DNA from: Phenylobacterium sp.
GTDB lineage: Bacteria; Pseudomonadota; Alphaproteobacteria; Caulobacterales; Caulobacteraceae
Direction of reading: 5' to 3'
Assembly: GCF_004799515.1 (NCBI RefSeq)
Contig: NZ_SSMX01000026.1
Coordinates: 124,001-188,000, forward strand
DNA length: 64,000 nucleotides
The notes under the pieces are model-generated. The model made no database searches and had not been told where the DNA came from. It was given only the letters and a program-made list of their open reading frames with translations. Of this stretch, positions 18,097 through 26,218 are shown in pieces (position 1 is the first letter of the stretch; each line of letters starts with the position of its first letter). The position numbers were made by a program, and so were the translations under genes.

Positions 18097-18615
18097 CTAC
18101 CGCTGCGGATGGTCGGCGGCGTAGAGGGCTGCGTCGAGGTTGGCGACGCAGGCGGCGAAACCGCTGTAGACCGGCTCGTAGCCGACCTGGGCGCAGGCGG
18201 TCTGCTCGCGGGTGCGGATCTCGCGCGTCGAGGCGCGGAAGTAGGACTTGGCCGGCGGCTGGGCGTTGGCGGCGAGCTTCGGCAGGGGCGCGGCGCTGGC
18301 GGCGGTCGCCACCTCGCACTGGGCCAAGGCGCTGGCGCCCAGGCCCTTGGCCAGGCAGTCGCGGCGGGCGTCCTGGAAGGCGACCTCGCGGCTGAGGCGC
18401 GCCGCCGAGGTCGACAGGCTCTCGACGCAGTTGCTGTAGAGCTCGAAGCCGGCCGGCACGCCGATGGTGGTGCGGCAGATCTCGCCGACCTGGGTGACCT
18501 GGGCGGCGGGTAGACGGCCCGGAATGTAGGGGTCGGCCTGGGCGCCGCCGCCGGCGCCCAGGACGGTGGCGGCGGCGAGGCCGATCGGCAGGAGACGCGG
18601 AAGAAGGGCGGACAT
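18097..18615 (-). CDS. Small secreted six-cysteine protein, function unknown
   Basis: A 172-residue protein with a signal peptide (MSALLPRLLPIGLAAATVLGAGGGAQA). The mature chain has six cysteines in short conserved-looking settings (EICRTT, SNCVES, RDCLAK, AQCEVA, TACAQV, AACVAN), probably paired as disulfides in the periplasm. I do not recognise a family; the Cys spacing does not match UrcA proteins. It stands first in an operon with the OmpR-type regulator and kinase, 36 nt before the regulator, and its upstream region carries copy B of the 22-bp element. By analogy with other systems it could be an accessory periplasmic sensor that modulates the kinase, but that is a guess from gene order. 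Confidence 0.75.
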   Translation of the reverse strand: MSALLPRLLPIGLAAATVLGAGGGAQADPYIPGRLPAAQVTQVGEICRTTIGVPAGFELYSNCVESLSTSAARLSREVAFQDARRDCLAKGLGASALAQCEVATAASAAPLPKLAANAQPPAKSYFRASTREIRTREQTACAQVGYEPVYSGFAACVANLDAALYAADHPQR

Positions 18616-18702
18616 GGGCTCGCGCTCGCTGAAGAGGAAGGTTCCGCGGCGGCTTGGGAGGGCCGCCGGGCAGGCTGCAGGCTAATCCCCGGCCGCGCCG
18701 GA

Positions 18703-18724
18703 GCCAGTGAATAAAATTTCACCG
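18703..18724 (-). promoter_or_regulatory. 22-bp conserved element, copy B, upstream of the two-component operon
   Basis: Identical to copy A at 15994-16015 over 22 bases, same orientation relative to the minus-strand gene it precedes, with its near edge 88 bases from the start codon at 18615 (83 for copy A). A -10-like TTAGCC lies 17 bases beyond the CACTGGC edge, exactly as CTAGGT does at copy A. This fits autoregulation of the operon by its own response regulator. The divergent small gene at 18842 could also be affected. Confidence 0.6.
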
Positions 18725-18841
18725 GCGAAACAGGTGACGTAGGCTGCCGTTCTTTCCTCAGGACGCCCGAGTCTTCAGCGGGAATCCGGAGGCAATGGTG
18801 ACAGCCGCTCCGCCAAGGGCGGCGATTTGGGAGCAACAATC

Positions 18842-19150
18842 ATGAATGAGCGGGAAGAGAAGCGGGTGCATGACATGATCGGCTTCGTGGGCCTGCGGGC
18901 CCACGCCACGGCGGTCGGTCTGCTGCGGCTCTCTGCCGAGCTGGTCAGGGCGGGCGTGCTGGACGAGGCGGCGATGAGCCGGGTCAAGGACGCCATCGTC
19001 AAGGACCTGTCGCTGTCGCGCTCGCTCCATGAGCCGAAGGAGGAGTTCGAGCGCCTGATGCGCGAGCGGCTCGACGCCCTCTTCGCCGGCGAGCGGGACC
19101 TGGGCGCCGGGCCGGTCGACGAGGCGGGCGCGGCGCCGGCGGCCCACTAG
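18842..19150 (+). CDS. Small hypothetical cytosolic protein
   Basis: A 102-residue protein, mostly charged and predicted helical (MNEREEKRVHDMIGF, then LLRLSAELVRAGVLDEAAMSRVKDAIVKDL). No signal peptide, TM or known motif is seen. The ATG at 18842 is preferred over an in-frame TTG at 18827, because GGGAG at 18829-18833 gives good spacing to the ATG. A strong hairpin with 7-bp arms (GTGGGCC/GGCCCAC, 18887-18904) lies in the early coding part. Its stop shares CTAG (19147-19150) with the convergent kinase gene, a 4-nt tail overlap. Composition and codon use match the neighbours, so it looks real, but its function is unknown. Confidence 0.65.
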   Translation: MNEREEKRVHDMIGFVGLRAHATAVGLLRLSAELVRAGVLDEAAMSRVKDAIVKDLSLSRSLHEPKEEFERLMRERLDALFAGERDLGAGPVDEAGAAPAAH

Positions 19151-20367
19151 AACGCCAGCAGGAACGAAGCGCCTTCGTCAGAGGGCTCCAGCAGGAGCTG
19201 GCCGCCCTGGCTGACCACCGCCTGTCGGGCCAGCGCCAGGCCGATGCCGGCGCCCTCAGGCTTGGTGGTGAAGAAGGGCCGGAAGATCTCCGCGGCCTGG
19301 TCGGCCGGCACGCCCGGCCCGTTGTCGCTGACGGCGATGGCCGCGCCCGCGCCGGAGGCCTGGGCCGAGAGGCGCACGGTGGGCGGTGAGCGCCCGCCGG
19401 CCAGGGCGGCCTCGGCGGCGTTGGTGAGCAGGCCGAGCAGGGCCTGGGCGGTCAGGTCGGGGTCGAGGCGGATCAGGATGTCGGGGCGGGGCGGGACGAG
19501 CTCCAGGCGCACGCCCTGCGCCGCCCAGCGGGTCTCGAAGAGCTGCGCCGCCTCGGCCAGGAGTTCGGCCACGCTGACCCGGCGCGGGGCGGGCGGCGGC
19601 AGGCGCGCCAGGCGCCGGTAGGCCTCGACGAAGCGGTGCAGGCCCTCGGCGCGCCGGGCGATCACCGCGACCGAGGTGCGGGCCACGGCCAGGTCCTGGG
19701 CGCGGCCGTCGGCCAGCACCTCGGCGGCGCTCTGGGCCAGGGAGGCCAGCGGCGTCAGCGAATTCATCAGCTCGTGGCTCAGGACCTGCAGCAATTCGCG
19801 CAGGGCCGCGGCCTCGGCGGCCTGCAGCTCGGCCTCGATGTCGGTGAGGGCGGCGAGCCTCAGGGCGCCCTCCGCGCCGGTGACCCCCATGCCTGTCACG
19901 TCGGCGATGGAGATGGCGTAGGTCCGTGCGATCCCGGCCTCGGTGAGGCGCACCGTGCGGCGCACGTCCGGCGAGGCGCGCAGAGCCTCGGCCACCGCCT
20001 CGCCCGCCGGCCCGGTCAGGACGTCGTCGGTGCGGAAGAGGCGCCGCGCGGCGCGGTTGACGGCGCTGGCGGGCTCGCCCGGCCGCCAGCTCACCAGCGG
20101 CGTCGGCGCCTGGTCGAGGAAGGCCTGCAGGGTGCGCCGCGCCCGCTCGCGGTCGAGGTGTTCAGCGGGCGGTTCGGGCTCGGCGCGGGCCTCGACGGCG
20201 GGGCGCGCCGCCAGGCCCGCGGTCCAGACCGCCACGCCCGCGCCGATCAGGCCCAGCAGCACCGCGTTGGCCGGCAAGCCTGTGCGCCAGGCGGCGATCG
20301 CCAGGCCGCCGCAGGCGAACACCAGCGCCTGGGCGAGGAGGCCCGTCCAGAAGCGCCTAGAGCCCAT
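19147..20367 (-). CDS. Sensor histidine kinase, NtrY-like
   Basis: A 406-residue kinase with two closely spaced N-terminal TM segments (about 8-50) and almost no periplasmic loop, then a PAS-like cytoplasmic domain (about 75-185). The H-box LQVLSHELMNSLTPLASL is the NtrY-type form. The ATPase domain has N-box LLTNAAEAAL, G1 VSDNGPGVPAD and G2 GAGIGLALARQ. It overlaps the NtrC-like regulator gene by 11 nt and is its obvious partner. The divergent transporter operon starting at 21780 is the likely target of the pair. The small N-terminus suggests that it senses membrane stress or an intramembrane signal rather than a periplasmic ligand. Confidence 0.9.
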   Translation of the reverse strand: MGSRRFWTGLLAQALVFACGGLAIAAWRTGLPANAVLLGLIGAGVAVWTAGLAARPAVEARAEPEPPAEHLDRERARRTLQAFLDQAPTPLVSWRPGEPASAVNRAARRLFRTDDVLTGPAGEAVAEALRASPDVRRTVRLTEAGIARTYAISIADVTGMGVTGAEGALRLAALTDIEAELQAAEAAALRELLQVLSHELMNSLTPLASLAQSAAEVLADGRAQDLAVARTSVAVIARRAEGLHRFVEAYRRLARLPPPAPRRVSVAELLAEAAQLFETRWAAQGVRLELVPPRPDILIRLDPDLTAQALLGLLTNAAEAALAGGRSPPTVRLSAQASGAGAAIAVSDNGPGVPADQAAEIFRPFFTTKPEGAGIGLALARQAVVSQGGQLLLEPSDEGASFLLAF

Positions 20368-21646
20368 GCTTGACCATGCGCCGGTAGAGCGCCGCGCGGG
20401 TCAGGCCCAGCTCGCGGGCGGCGTGGCTGACGTTGTGGCCGTGGCGCTTCAGGGCCGCCTCGACGATCGCGCGCTCAGAGCGGGCGAGATTGAGGTCCGG
20501 CGCGCCGGGTTTTTCGCCCGCCAGTCCTGGCGCCGGGGCCGCGAAGTCGGCGGCGGTGAGCACGTCGCCTTCCGAGAGCACCACGGCCCGCTCGGCGGCC
20601 TGGCGCAGGCCGCGCACCTGGCCCGCCGGCGGCTGGGCCTTCAGGAGGTCGACGGCGGCGGGATCCAGCGGCTTCGGCGCGCGGCCGTAGCGGCGGGCGA
20701 ACAGGCGGATGAAGTGCTCCAGCAGCAACTCCAGGTCCTCGCCGCGCGCGGCCAGGCGGGGCAGGGTCATCTCCACGGTGCCGAGCCGCGCCAGGAGGTC
20801 GTCGCGCAGGGCCGCCAAACCGTCCGCGCCGCGCCGGGTCGTGGAGACCAGCCGCAGGTCGGGGCCGGCCTCCAACAGGGCCAAGAGGCGCGCCTGGACG
20901 GCGGGCGGCAGGTCGGCGACCTCGTCCAGCAGCAGGGTCCCGCCGCGGGCCTGCTCGACGGCGGCGGCGAGCGCTTCGGCGGCGTCCGCGGCCAGGCCTC
21001 GGATATCGACGCGGACCAGGGCGCCCGTGCGGCCGGAGCGGGCGTGGATCACCCGGGCGGCGAGGTCCTTGCCGGTCCCGGCCTCGCCGTGGATCAGCAC
21101 CGCCGCCCCGGTGGGCGCGGCCCGGGCGATCAGGTCGCGCAGCCGTCGGATGGGCGCGCTGTCGCCGAGGATCAGCAGGTCCTCGTCCAGGGCCGGCGCG
21201 GCCCCTTCGGGCTGCGCGCCGGAGCGCCGGCGGCGGCGCAGCTCCGCGGCGGCGCGGACGGTCTCCAGAAAGCGGGGGTTGTTCCAGGGCTTCATGACGA
21301 AGTCGGCGGCGCCGGCCTTCATCGCCGCCACCGCGACGTTGACCCCGCTGTGGCCGGTGACCACCACCACAACCGCGTCGGGGTCATGGGCGCGGATCTC
21401 CGCCAGCCAGGCGAAGCCCTCCGCGCCGGAGGTGGCGCCGCGGGCGAAGTTGAGGTCGAGCAGGATCACGTCGACGGGCTGGGCGGCCAGCACGCTCCAG
21501 GCCTCCGCCGGGCTGCGCGCCACGGCGAAGCCGAAGCCGTTGCGCTGCAGCAGCACCTGGGCCGCGGTCAGCACATCCGGGTCGTCGTCCACGAACAGGA
21601 CGCGAGGCCCGGCCTCCGACGTTTCGCTTGACAGCCCCTGGCCCAT
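20357..21646 (-). CDS. NtrC-like response regulator without GAFTGA loop
   Basis: A 429-residue regulator: receiver domain 13-135 with phospho-acceptor D64 in VILLDLNF and Lys in VMKPW, AAA+ domain about 155-365, Fis-type HTH 386-429 (HNVSHAARELGLTRAALYRRM). Walker A is HGEAGTGKD (186-194) and Walker B GGTLLLDEV (235-243). Only 48 residues separate the starts of the two motifs, against about 64 in canonical NtrC proteins, and the missing part is exactly the ELFGHE..GAFTGA region that contacts sigma-54. Arginine-finger residues appear retained (LRDDLLARL). It is therefore probably not a sigma-54 activator despite its family. It is cotranscribed with the NtrY-like kinase and divergent from the FtsX export operon. 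Confidence 0.9.
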   Translation of the reverse strand: MGQGLSSETSEAGPRVLFVDDDPDVLTAAQVLLQRNGFGFAVARSPAEAWSVLAAQPVDVILLDLNFARGATSGAEGFAWLAEIRAHDPDAVVVVVTGHSGVNVAVAAMKAGAADFVMKPWNNPRFLETVRAAAELRRRRRSGAQPEGAAPALDEDLLILGDSAPIRRLRDLIARAAPTGAAVLIHGEAGTGKDLAARVIHARSGRTGALVRVDIRGLAADAAEALAAAVEQARGGTLLLDEVADLPPAVQARLLALLEAGPDLRLVSTTRRGADGLAALRDDLLARLGTVEMTLPRLAARGEDLELLLEHFIRLFARRYGRAPKPLDPAAVDLLKAQPPAGQVRGLRQAAERAVVLSEGDVLTAADFAAPAPGLAGEKPGAPDLNLARSERAIVEAALKRHGHNVSHAARELGLTRAALYRRMVKHGL

Positions 21647-21665
21647 GTCCGGAAACGAACACCTC

Positions 21666-21683
21666 GTCCGAAAGCGGGCGGAC
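21666..21683. promoter_or_regulatory. Candidate regulator site between the NtrC-like gene and the export operon
   Basis: GTCCG (21666-21670) and CGGAC (21679-21683) form a dyad with 8-bp spacing. Further GTCCG half-sites occur at 21647-21651 and 21731-21735, all inside the 133-bp divergent intergenic region; the first two start 19 bases apart and share GTCCGnAA. This clustering suits a dimeric Fis-HTH regulator controlling both directions. No correctly spaced -24/-12 (GG-N10-GC) sigma-54 promoter was found. Confidence 0.4.
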
Positions 21684-21779
21684 AGCCGCCGCCCGGTAGA
21701 AAAATCCCAACGAAAACGGCCAGTTAGATTGTCCGTCCCGTAGGGTTACGCTTGCGGCGAACCTTGCATCCCGGGCCCG

Positions 21780-23072
21780 ATGACGTCCAGTTCCCAAGTG
21801 TCCTACCTGAACCCGACCGACAGCGAGATGGACCGGCCCGTGGCCAAGCCGCGCCGGCGCCGATGGCTGTGGATCGCCGCCGGCGGCGGCGTGGCCGCGG
21901 CCCTGCTCGGCGGCGCCCTCTGGCTCTTGCCGGCCGCCCATTCCATCGCGGTGAAGGCCAGCGAAACGCAGATCGCGACGGTGAAGCGCGAGCCGTTCCA
22001 GGACTATGTGCCCCTGCGCGCCGAGGCCGCGCCGCTGGTGCAGACCTTCGTCACCACGGTCGAAGGCGGGCAGGTGGACCAGGTGCTGGTGCTCGATGGC
22101 TCCGAGGTCGCCGCCGGCCAGCCGCTGGCGCGCCTGGTCAACCCGCAGCTGCGCCGCACGGTGGTGTCCCAGGAGGCCGACATCGCCGGCAAGCTGGGGG
22201 ACGTCAGCAACCAGGAACTGACCCTGCAGCGCGCCCAGGCCGACCGGGAGAAGGAGTTGGCCCAGGCCCACTACGACCTGCAGAAGGCCCGCCAGGAGCT
22301 GGCCAAGCGCCAGATCCTGCACGACGACGGCATCGAGTCCGACGTGGCGCTGAAGACCTATTCCGACGAGGCCGCCTATGACGCCGAGCGGGTCGCCTCC
22401 CTGGAGGCCGGCCGCGTCCGCGAGACCGCCATGGCCGGCGACGCCCGCACCCGCATCCGCACCCTGTCCGGCCGGCTGAACGACAACCTGAACGCGGTGC
22501 AGGCCAGCCTCGACGCCCTGATCGTCAAGGCGCCGACCAAGGGGCGGCTCACCAACTTCCTGCTGCAGCCCGGCCAGGCGCTGAAGGCCGGCGACAGCGT
22601 CGGCCAGGTGGATTCCGAGGGCGCCTACAAACTGACTGCCGAGGTGGACGAGTTCTACCTGGGCCGCGTCGCCGTGGGCGAGGCGGCCACCGCCGACCTC
22701 GACGGCAAGCCGGTCCCGCTGAAGGTTTTCCGCGTGCTGCCGCAGGTGGCGCAGGGGCGCTTCCACGTGGAGTTCGCCTTCTCGGGGACGCCGCCGACCT
22801 TGCGCCGTGGCCAATCCCTCGACGTGCGCCTGATCCTCGGCGACACCCATCCGGCGATCACCCTGCCCAACGAGGCGTGGATGGAGACGTCGGGCGGCGC
22901 CTACGCCTTCGTCGTGCGCCCCGGCGGCGGCCAGGCGGACCGCCGCGCCATCGTCGTGCGCCGCCGCAACCCCGAGCAGGTGGAGGTGGCCCAGGGCCTC
23001 AGCCCCGGCGAGCGGGTTGTGGTCTCCTCCTACGCCGGGCTTTCGCCCTACGCCCACCTGATCCTGCGCTGA
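21780..23072 (+). CDS. Periplasmic adaptor of an ABC exporter (MacA/HlyD type)
   Basis: A 430-residue membrane-fusion protein with a short basic cytoplasmic tail (AKPRRRR) and one TM at about 29-52. It has a lipoyl half (TTVEGGQVDQVLVLDGSEVAAGQPLARLV), a long helical hairpin rich in Gln/Ala/Glu (about 120-230), the second half (VKAPTKGRLTNFLLQPGQAL) and a C-terminal barrel region. It begins the operon adaptor, ATPase and three permeases, and is divergent from the NtrC-like regulator. In MacAB-type systems the adaptor joins the permease to an outer-membrane TolC; no outer-membrane factor is encoded here, so one of the NodT proteins or another may be shared. The start ATG follows a short leader. 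Confidence 0.88.
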   Translation: MTSSSQVSYLNPTDSEMDRPVAKPRRRRWLWIAAGGGVAAALLGGALWLLPAAHSIAVKASETQIATVKREPFQDYVPLRAEAAPLVQTFVTTVEGGQVDQVLVLDGSEVAAGQPLARLVNPQLRRTVVSQEADIAGKLGDVSNQELTLQRAQADREKELAQAHYDLQKARQELAKRQILHDDGIESDVALKTYSDEAAYDAERVASLEAGRVRETAMAGDARTRIRTLSGRLNDNLNAVQASLDALIVKAPTKGRLTNFLLQPGQALKAGDSVGQVDSEGAYKLTAEVDEFYLGRVAVGEAATADLDGKPVPLKVFRVLPQVAQGRFHVEFAFSGTPPTLRRGQSLDVRLILGDTHPAITLPNEAWMETSGGAYAFVVRPGGGQADRRAIVVRRRNPEQVEVAQGLSPGERVVVSSYAGLSPYAHLILR

Positions 23073-23080
23073 GAGGCCCC

Positions 23081-23761
23081 ATGATCGTCCTGGCCGACAT
23101 CCACCGCCTGTTCCGCTCCGACGAGGTGGAGACCTCCGCCTTGCGCTCCATCGACCTCAACATCGAGGAGGGGGAGTTCGTGGCGATCATGGGCCCGTCC
23201 GGCTGCGGCAAGTCCACCCTGCTCAACACCCTGGGCATGATCGACCGGCCGACCAGCGGCCGCTATCTGTTCAAGGGCCAGGAGGTCACCGACCTCGACG
23301 AGGCGGCGCTGGCCCGGCTGCGGCGCGACAACCTGGGCTTCGTCTTCCAGAGCTTCAACCTGATCGACGAACTGACCATCTCAGAGAACGTCGAGCTGGG
23401 CCTGGTCTACCGCCGCTGGGCCGGCAAGGACCGCCGCGCGCGGGTGGCCGCGGCGCTGGACAGGGTGGGCGTCGGTCACCGCGCGCGGCACTATCCGCAC
23501 CAGCTCAGCGGCGGCCAGCAGCAGCGCGCCGCCATTGCGCGGGCCATCGTGGGCCAGCCCAGCCTGATCCTCGCCGACGAGCCCACCGGCAACCTCGACA
23601 GCGAGAACGGCGAGCAGGTGATGGATATCTTGAAGAGCCTGAACCGCGAGGGCGCGACCATCGTCATGGTCACCCACTCGCCCAAGCATGCCGACGTCGC
23701 CGAGCGGCGGATCGACATGCTGGACGGCCGCGTGGTGATCTCCGCCAGCCGCGCGATCTGA
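23081..23761 (+). CDS. ABC transporter ATPase, MacB/LolD type
   Basis: A 226-residue nucleotide-binding protein of the MacB/LolD/FtsE group. Walker A is GPSGCGKST (residues about 38-46), Q-loop FVFQSFNL, signature LSGGQQQR, Walker B LILADEPTGNLD and H-loop MVTHS. I chose the ATG at 23081, eight bases after the adaptor stop and just after GAGAGG; a longer frame starting upstream would run through the adaptor gene. It is the only ATPase gene for three permease genes that follow at once, so it must serve all of them, presumably as homo- or heterodimeric complexes. Such transporters are mechanotransmitters acting on periplasmic substrates. Confidence 0.93.
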   Translation: MIVLADIHRLFRSDEVETSALRSIDLNIEEGEFVAIMGPSGCGKSTLLNTLGMIDRPTSGRYLFKGQEVTDLDEAALARLRRDNLGFVFQSFNLIDELTISENVELGLVYRRWAGKDRRARVAAALDRVGVGHRARHYPHQLSGGQQQRAAIARAIVGQPSLILADEPTGNLDSENGEQVMDILKSLNREGATIVMVTHSPKHADVAERRIDMLDGRVVISASRAI

Positions 23762-23773
23762 GCCCGCGCCCCG

Positions 23774-26179
23774 GTGTTCGCCCACGCGCTCCTGACGCTC
23801 TACCGCTCGGTCGTGCGGCATAAGCTCTATGCGGCGATCAATGTGCTGGGCCTGGCGATCGGCGTCGCGGTCTTCGTGGCGCTGATGCTGATGGTCCGCT
23901 TCCAGACCAGCTTCGAGCGCTGGATCCCGAACGCGAGGCAGATCTACGTCGTCCGCAGCGATGTCCTGAACCAGGGGTGGCTGCCTTACACCATGGGCGG
24001 TCTGCTGGACGAGCTTCGCGGCGACTATCCGCAGCTCGTGGGGACCCGCGCCGGCGACATCCCGGCTACCGTGCGGCAGGGCGCGACGACCACGCCGGAG
24101 CGGGTGTCGCCGGTGGACCCGAGCTTCTTCAAGGTGTTCGATCTGCCGCTGGTCGTTGGCGACAAGGCCCGGTTGCTGCAATCGCCCGACGACCTGCTGA
24201 TCACGCAAAGCAAGGCCCGCCGGTACTTCGGCGCGGCCAACCCCATCGGCCAGCGCCTGACGCTGGGCTTCGACAACAAGCTCCACAGCTACCGCGTGGT
24301 GGGCGTGATCAAGGACCCGCCGCCCACCACCGACTTCCGGTTCGACTTCCTGGTCCGCCTGGAAGAGCCGACGCCGCAGGAGAACCCCCAGTGGCGTCAC
24401 TGGGGCAACAACAACACCACGACCTATCTGCGGTTCGCCACGCCGGGCGAGGCCAAGACCCTGGGCGACGACTTCGAGCGCTTCACCGACCGGCACTCCG
24501 GGCCCTTGATCCACACCCCGCCGCACAAGGACATTTCCCTGCAGCTGACGCCGCTGCTCAAGATGCATCTGATCAATCCGCCCGGCGAGGTGGGCGTCGC
24601 CGCCATCGCCGCGGTGGCCGTCCTGACCCTGCTGCTGGCGGCGGTGAACTATGTGAACCTGGCCACGGCGCGGGCGGCGCTGCGGGCCCGCGAGGTGGCG
24701 TTGCGCAAGGTGATGGGCGTCACCCGCGCCGGGTTGATCGCCCAGTTCCTCGGCGAGTCCATGGCCACCGCGATATTCGGGGCCCTGATCGGCCTGGCGC
24801 TCTGCGAGCTGGCGCTGCCGCTGTTCAGCACGGCGCTCGGCGTGACGCTGAAGCTCGACTATTTCGGCGACCCTTGGCTGGGCGGGGCGATCACCGGGGT
24901 CATCGCCATCGTGGGCCTGGGCGCCGGGCTCTATCCCGCCTTCGTCCTGTCGCGCTTCCAGCCCGCGGCGGTGCTGGCCTCGGTGCGCTCGCCGGGCGGC
25001 GGGCGGGCGGGCTCGCGGCTGCGCGAGGCCCTGGTGATCTTCCAGTTCACCATCGCCATCGGCTTCACCATCGGCATGGGGGTGATCGTCAGCCAGGCCG
25101 CCTACCTGCACCGCGCCGACCTCGGCTTCCGGCGCGACGGCCTGATCGAGGTGGATTCCTTCCCGCACCAGGAACTCAGCCCCGAACAGCGGGCCAGCCT
25201 GCTCACCGCCTGGCGCGCCGAGCCCGGCGTGATCGCCGCGGCGCAGGCCGACAGCAACCCCGGCGATCCCGACATCCCCATCGCGCCGTTCAAGCGTCCG
25301 GGCGCGCCTGAGAACGGTCCGATGGTGTCCTACGCCTCCATCGGACCGGATTTCCTGCAGACCTACGGCGCGCGGCTGCTGGCTGGGCGGCTGCCCGATC
25401 CCGGCCGCGCCGCCGATTTTTCGGCCTCCGCCCGCGACCTGTCGGCCAACATCAACGTCGTCCTGAACGCCCGCGCCGCGCAGGTGCTGGGCTTCCGAAG
25501 CCCGCGCGAGGCGGCGGGCCAGGTGCTCGACGGCAAGAACAAGCAGTTCACCGTCATCGGGGTGATCGGCGACATGCGGTTCACCTCGCCCCGCGTGAAG
25601 GTCGACCCCATCGTCTACTGGTCGTTCTCCGGGACCATCGATGGCGGCGCGGCGGCGATCCGCTACGCCGGTGTCGACTCCGAGGTCCTGATGGCGCGAC
25701 TGGCGGCCGACTGGCGGCGGATCGTGCCCACCGAGCCGTTCCTGGCCAAGACCGTGGTGGCCGAACTGGAGCCCTACTACCAGAGCGACGAGCAGGTCAG
25801 CCGCATGTTGACCCTGGCCGCGGTCCTGGCGGTTGCGATCGGCTGCATCGGGCTCTACGGCCTGGCGTCGTTCAACACCGCTCAGCGGGTCAAGGAGATC
25901 GGCATCCGCAAGACGCTGGGCGCGACGACCCTGGAGATCCTGACCCTCTTGATCGGCCAGTTCCTGCGTCCGGTGGTGCTGGCCAACCTGCTGGCGTGGC
26001 CCTTGGCCTATCTGGCGGTGCGGACCTACCTGGCCGGCTTCGACCAAAGGATATCGCTCTCCCCGGCCTATTTCCTGGCCGCCTCGGCGCTGACCATCGT
26101 GCTGGCTGTGGCCACGGTCTGCGGCCAGGCGCTGCTGGTCGCCCGCGCCCCGCCCGCCAAGGCGCTGCGCCATGAATAG
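23774..26179 (+). CDS. FtsX-type ABC permease, copy 1
   Basis: An 801-residue permease starting with GTG at 23774. It has an N-terminal TM (HKLYAAINVLGLAIGVAVFVALML), a large periplasmic MacB_PCD-like domain (about 50-260), three TMs with the FtsX signature (VNLATARAALRAREVALRKVMG), then a second half with another TM, periplasmic domain and C-terminal TM group (ASFNTAQRVKEIGIRKTLGA). It is thus a fused double-FtsX permease about 800 residues long. Copies 2 and 3 follow in tandem; copy 2 is very similar along the whole length (for example INVLGLA.GVAVFV, LLQSPDDL..TQS.AR.YFGAANPIGQRLTL). Substrates of such systems include lipoproteins and antimicrobial peptides; this one's is unknown. Confidence 0.9.
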   Translation: MFAHALLTLYRSVVRHKLYAAINVLGLAIGVAVFVALMLMVRFQTSFERWIPNARQIYVVRSDVLNQGWLPYTMGGLLDELRGDYPQLVGTRAGDIPATVRQGATTTPERVSPVDPSFFKVFDLPLVVGDKARLLQSPDDLLITQSKARRYFGAANPIGQRLTLGFDNKLHSYRVVGVIKDPPPTTDFRFDFLVRLEEPTPQENPQWRHWGNNNTTTYLRFATPGEAKTLGDDFERFTDRHSGPLIHTPPHKDISLQLTPLLKMHLINPPGEVGVAAIAAVAVLTLLLAAVNYVNLATARAALRAREVALRKVMGVTRAGLIAQFLGESMATAIFGALIGLALCELALPLFSTALGVTLKLDYFGDPWLGGAITGVIAIVGLGAGLYPAFVLSRFQPAAVLASVRSPGGGRAGSRLREALVIFQFTIAIGFTIGMGVIVSQAAYLHRADLGFRRDGLIEVDSFPHQELSPEQRASLLTAWRAEPGVIAAAQADSNPGDPDIPIAPFKRPGAPENGPMVSYASIGPDFLQTYGARLLAGRLPDPGRAADFSASARDLSANINVVLNARAAQVLGFRSPREAAGQVLDGKNKQFTVIGVIGDMRFTSPRVKVDPIVYWSFSGTIDGGAAAIRYAGVDSEVLMARLAADWRRIVPTEPFLAKTVVAELEPYYQSDEQVSRMLTLAAVLAVAIGCIGLYGLASFNTAQRVKEIGIRKTLGATTLEILTLLIGQFLRPVVLANLLAWPLAYLAVRTYLAGFDQRISLSPAYFLAASALTIVLAVATVCGQALLVARAPPAKALRHE

Positions 26180-26218
26180 GGCGGCGGCGCGCGACATCCT
26201 GGCAAGGCGACGCAAGCC

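Noticed and set aside
20357..20700. Idea that the NtrC-like gene is truncated or frameshifted
   Set aside because: The frame is continuous, receiver, ATPase and HTH are all present in order, and only the GAFTGA segment is missing, so it looks like a clean family variant.
21720..21780. Possible sigma-54 promoter near the export operon start
   Set aside because: The nearest GG and GC pairs are nine bases apart instead of ten and the rest of the consensus is poor; the regulator also lacks the sigma-54 contact loop.
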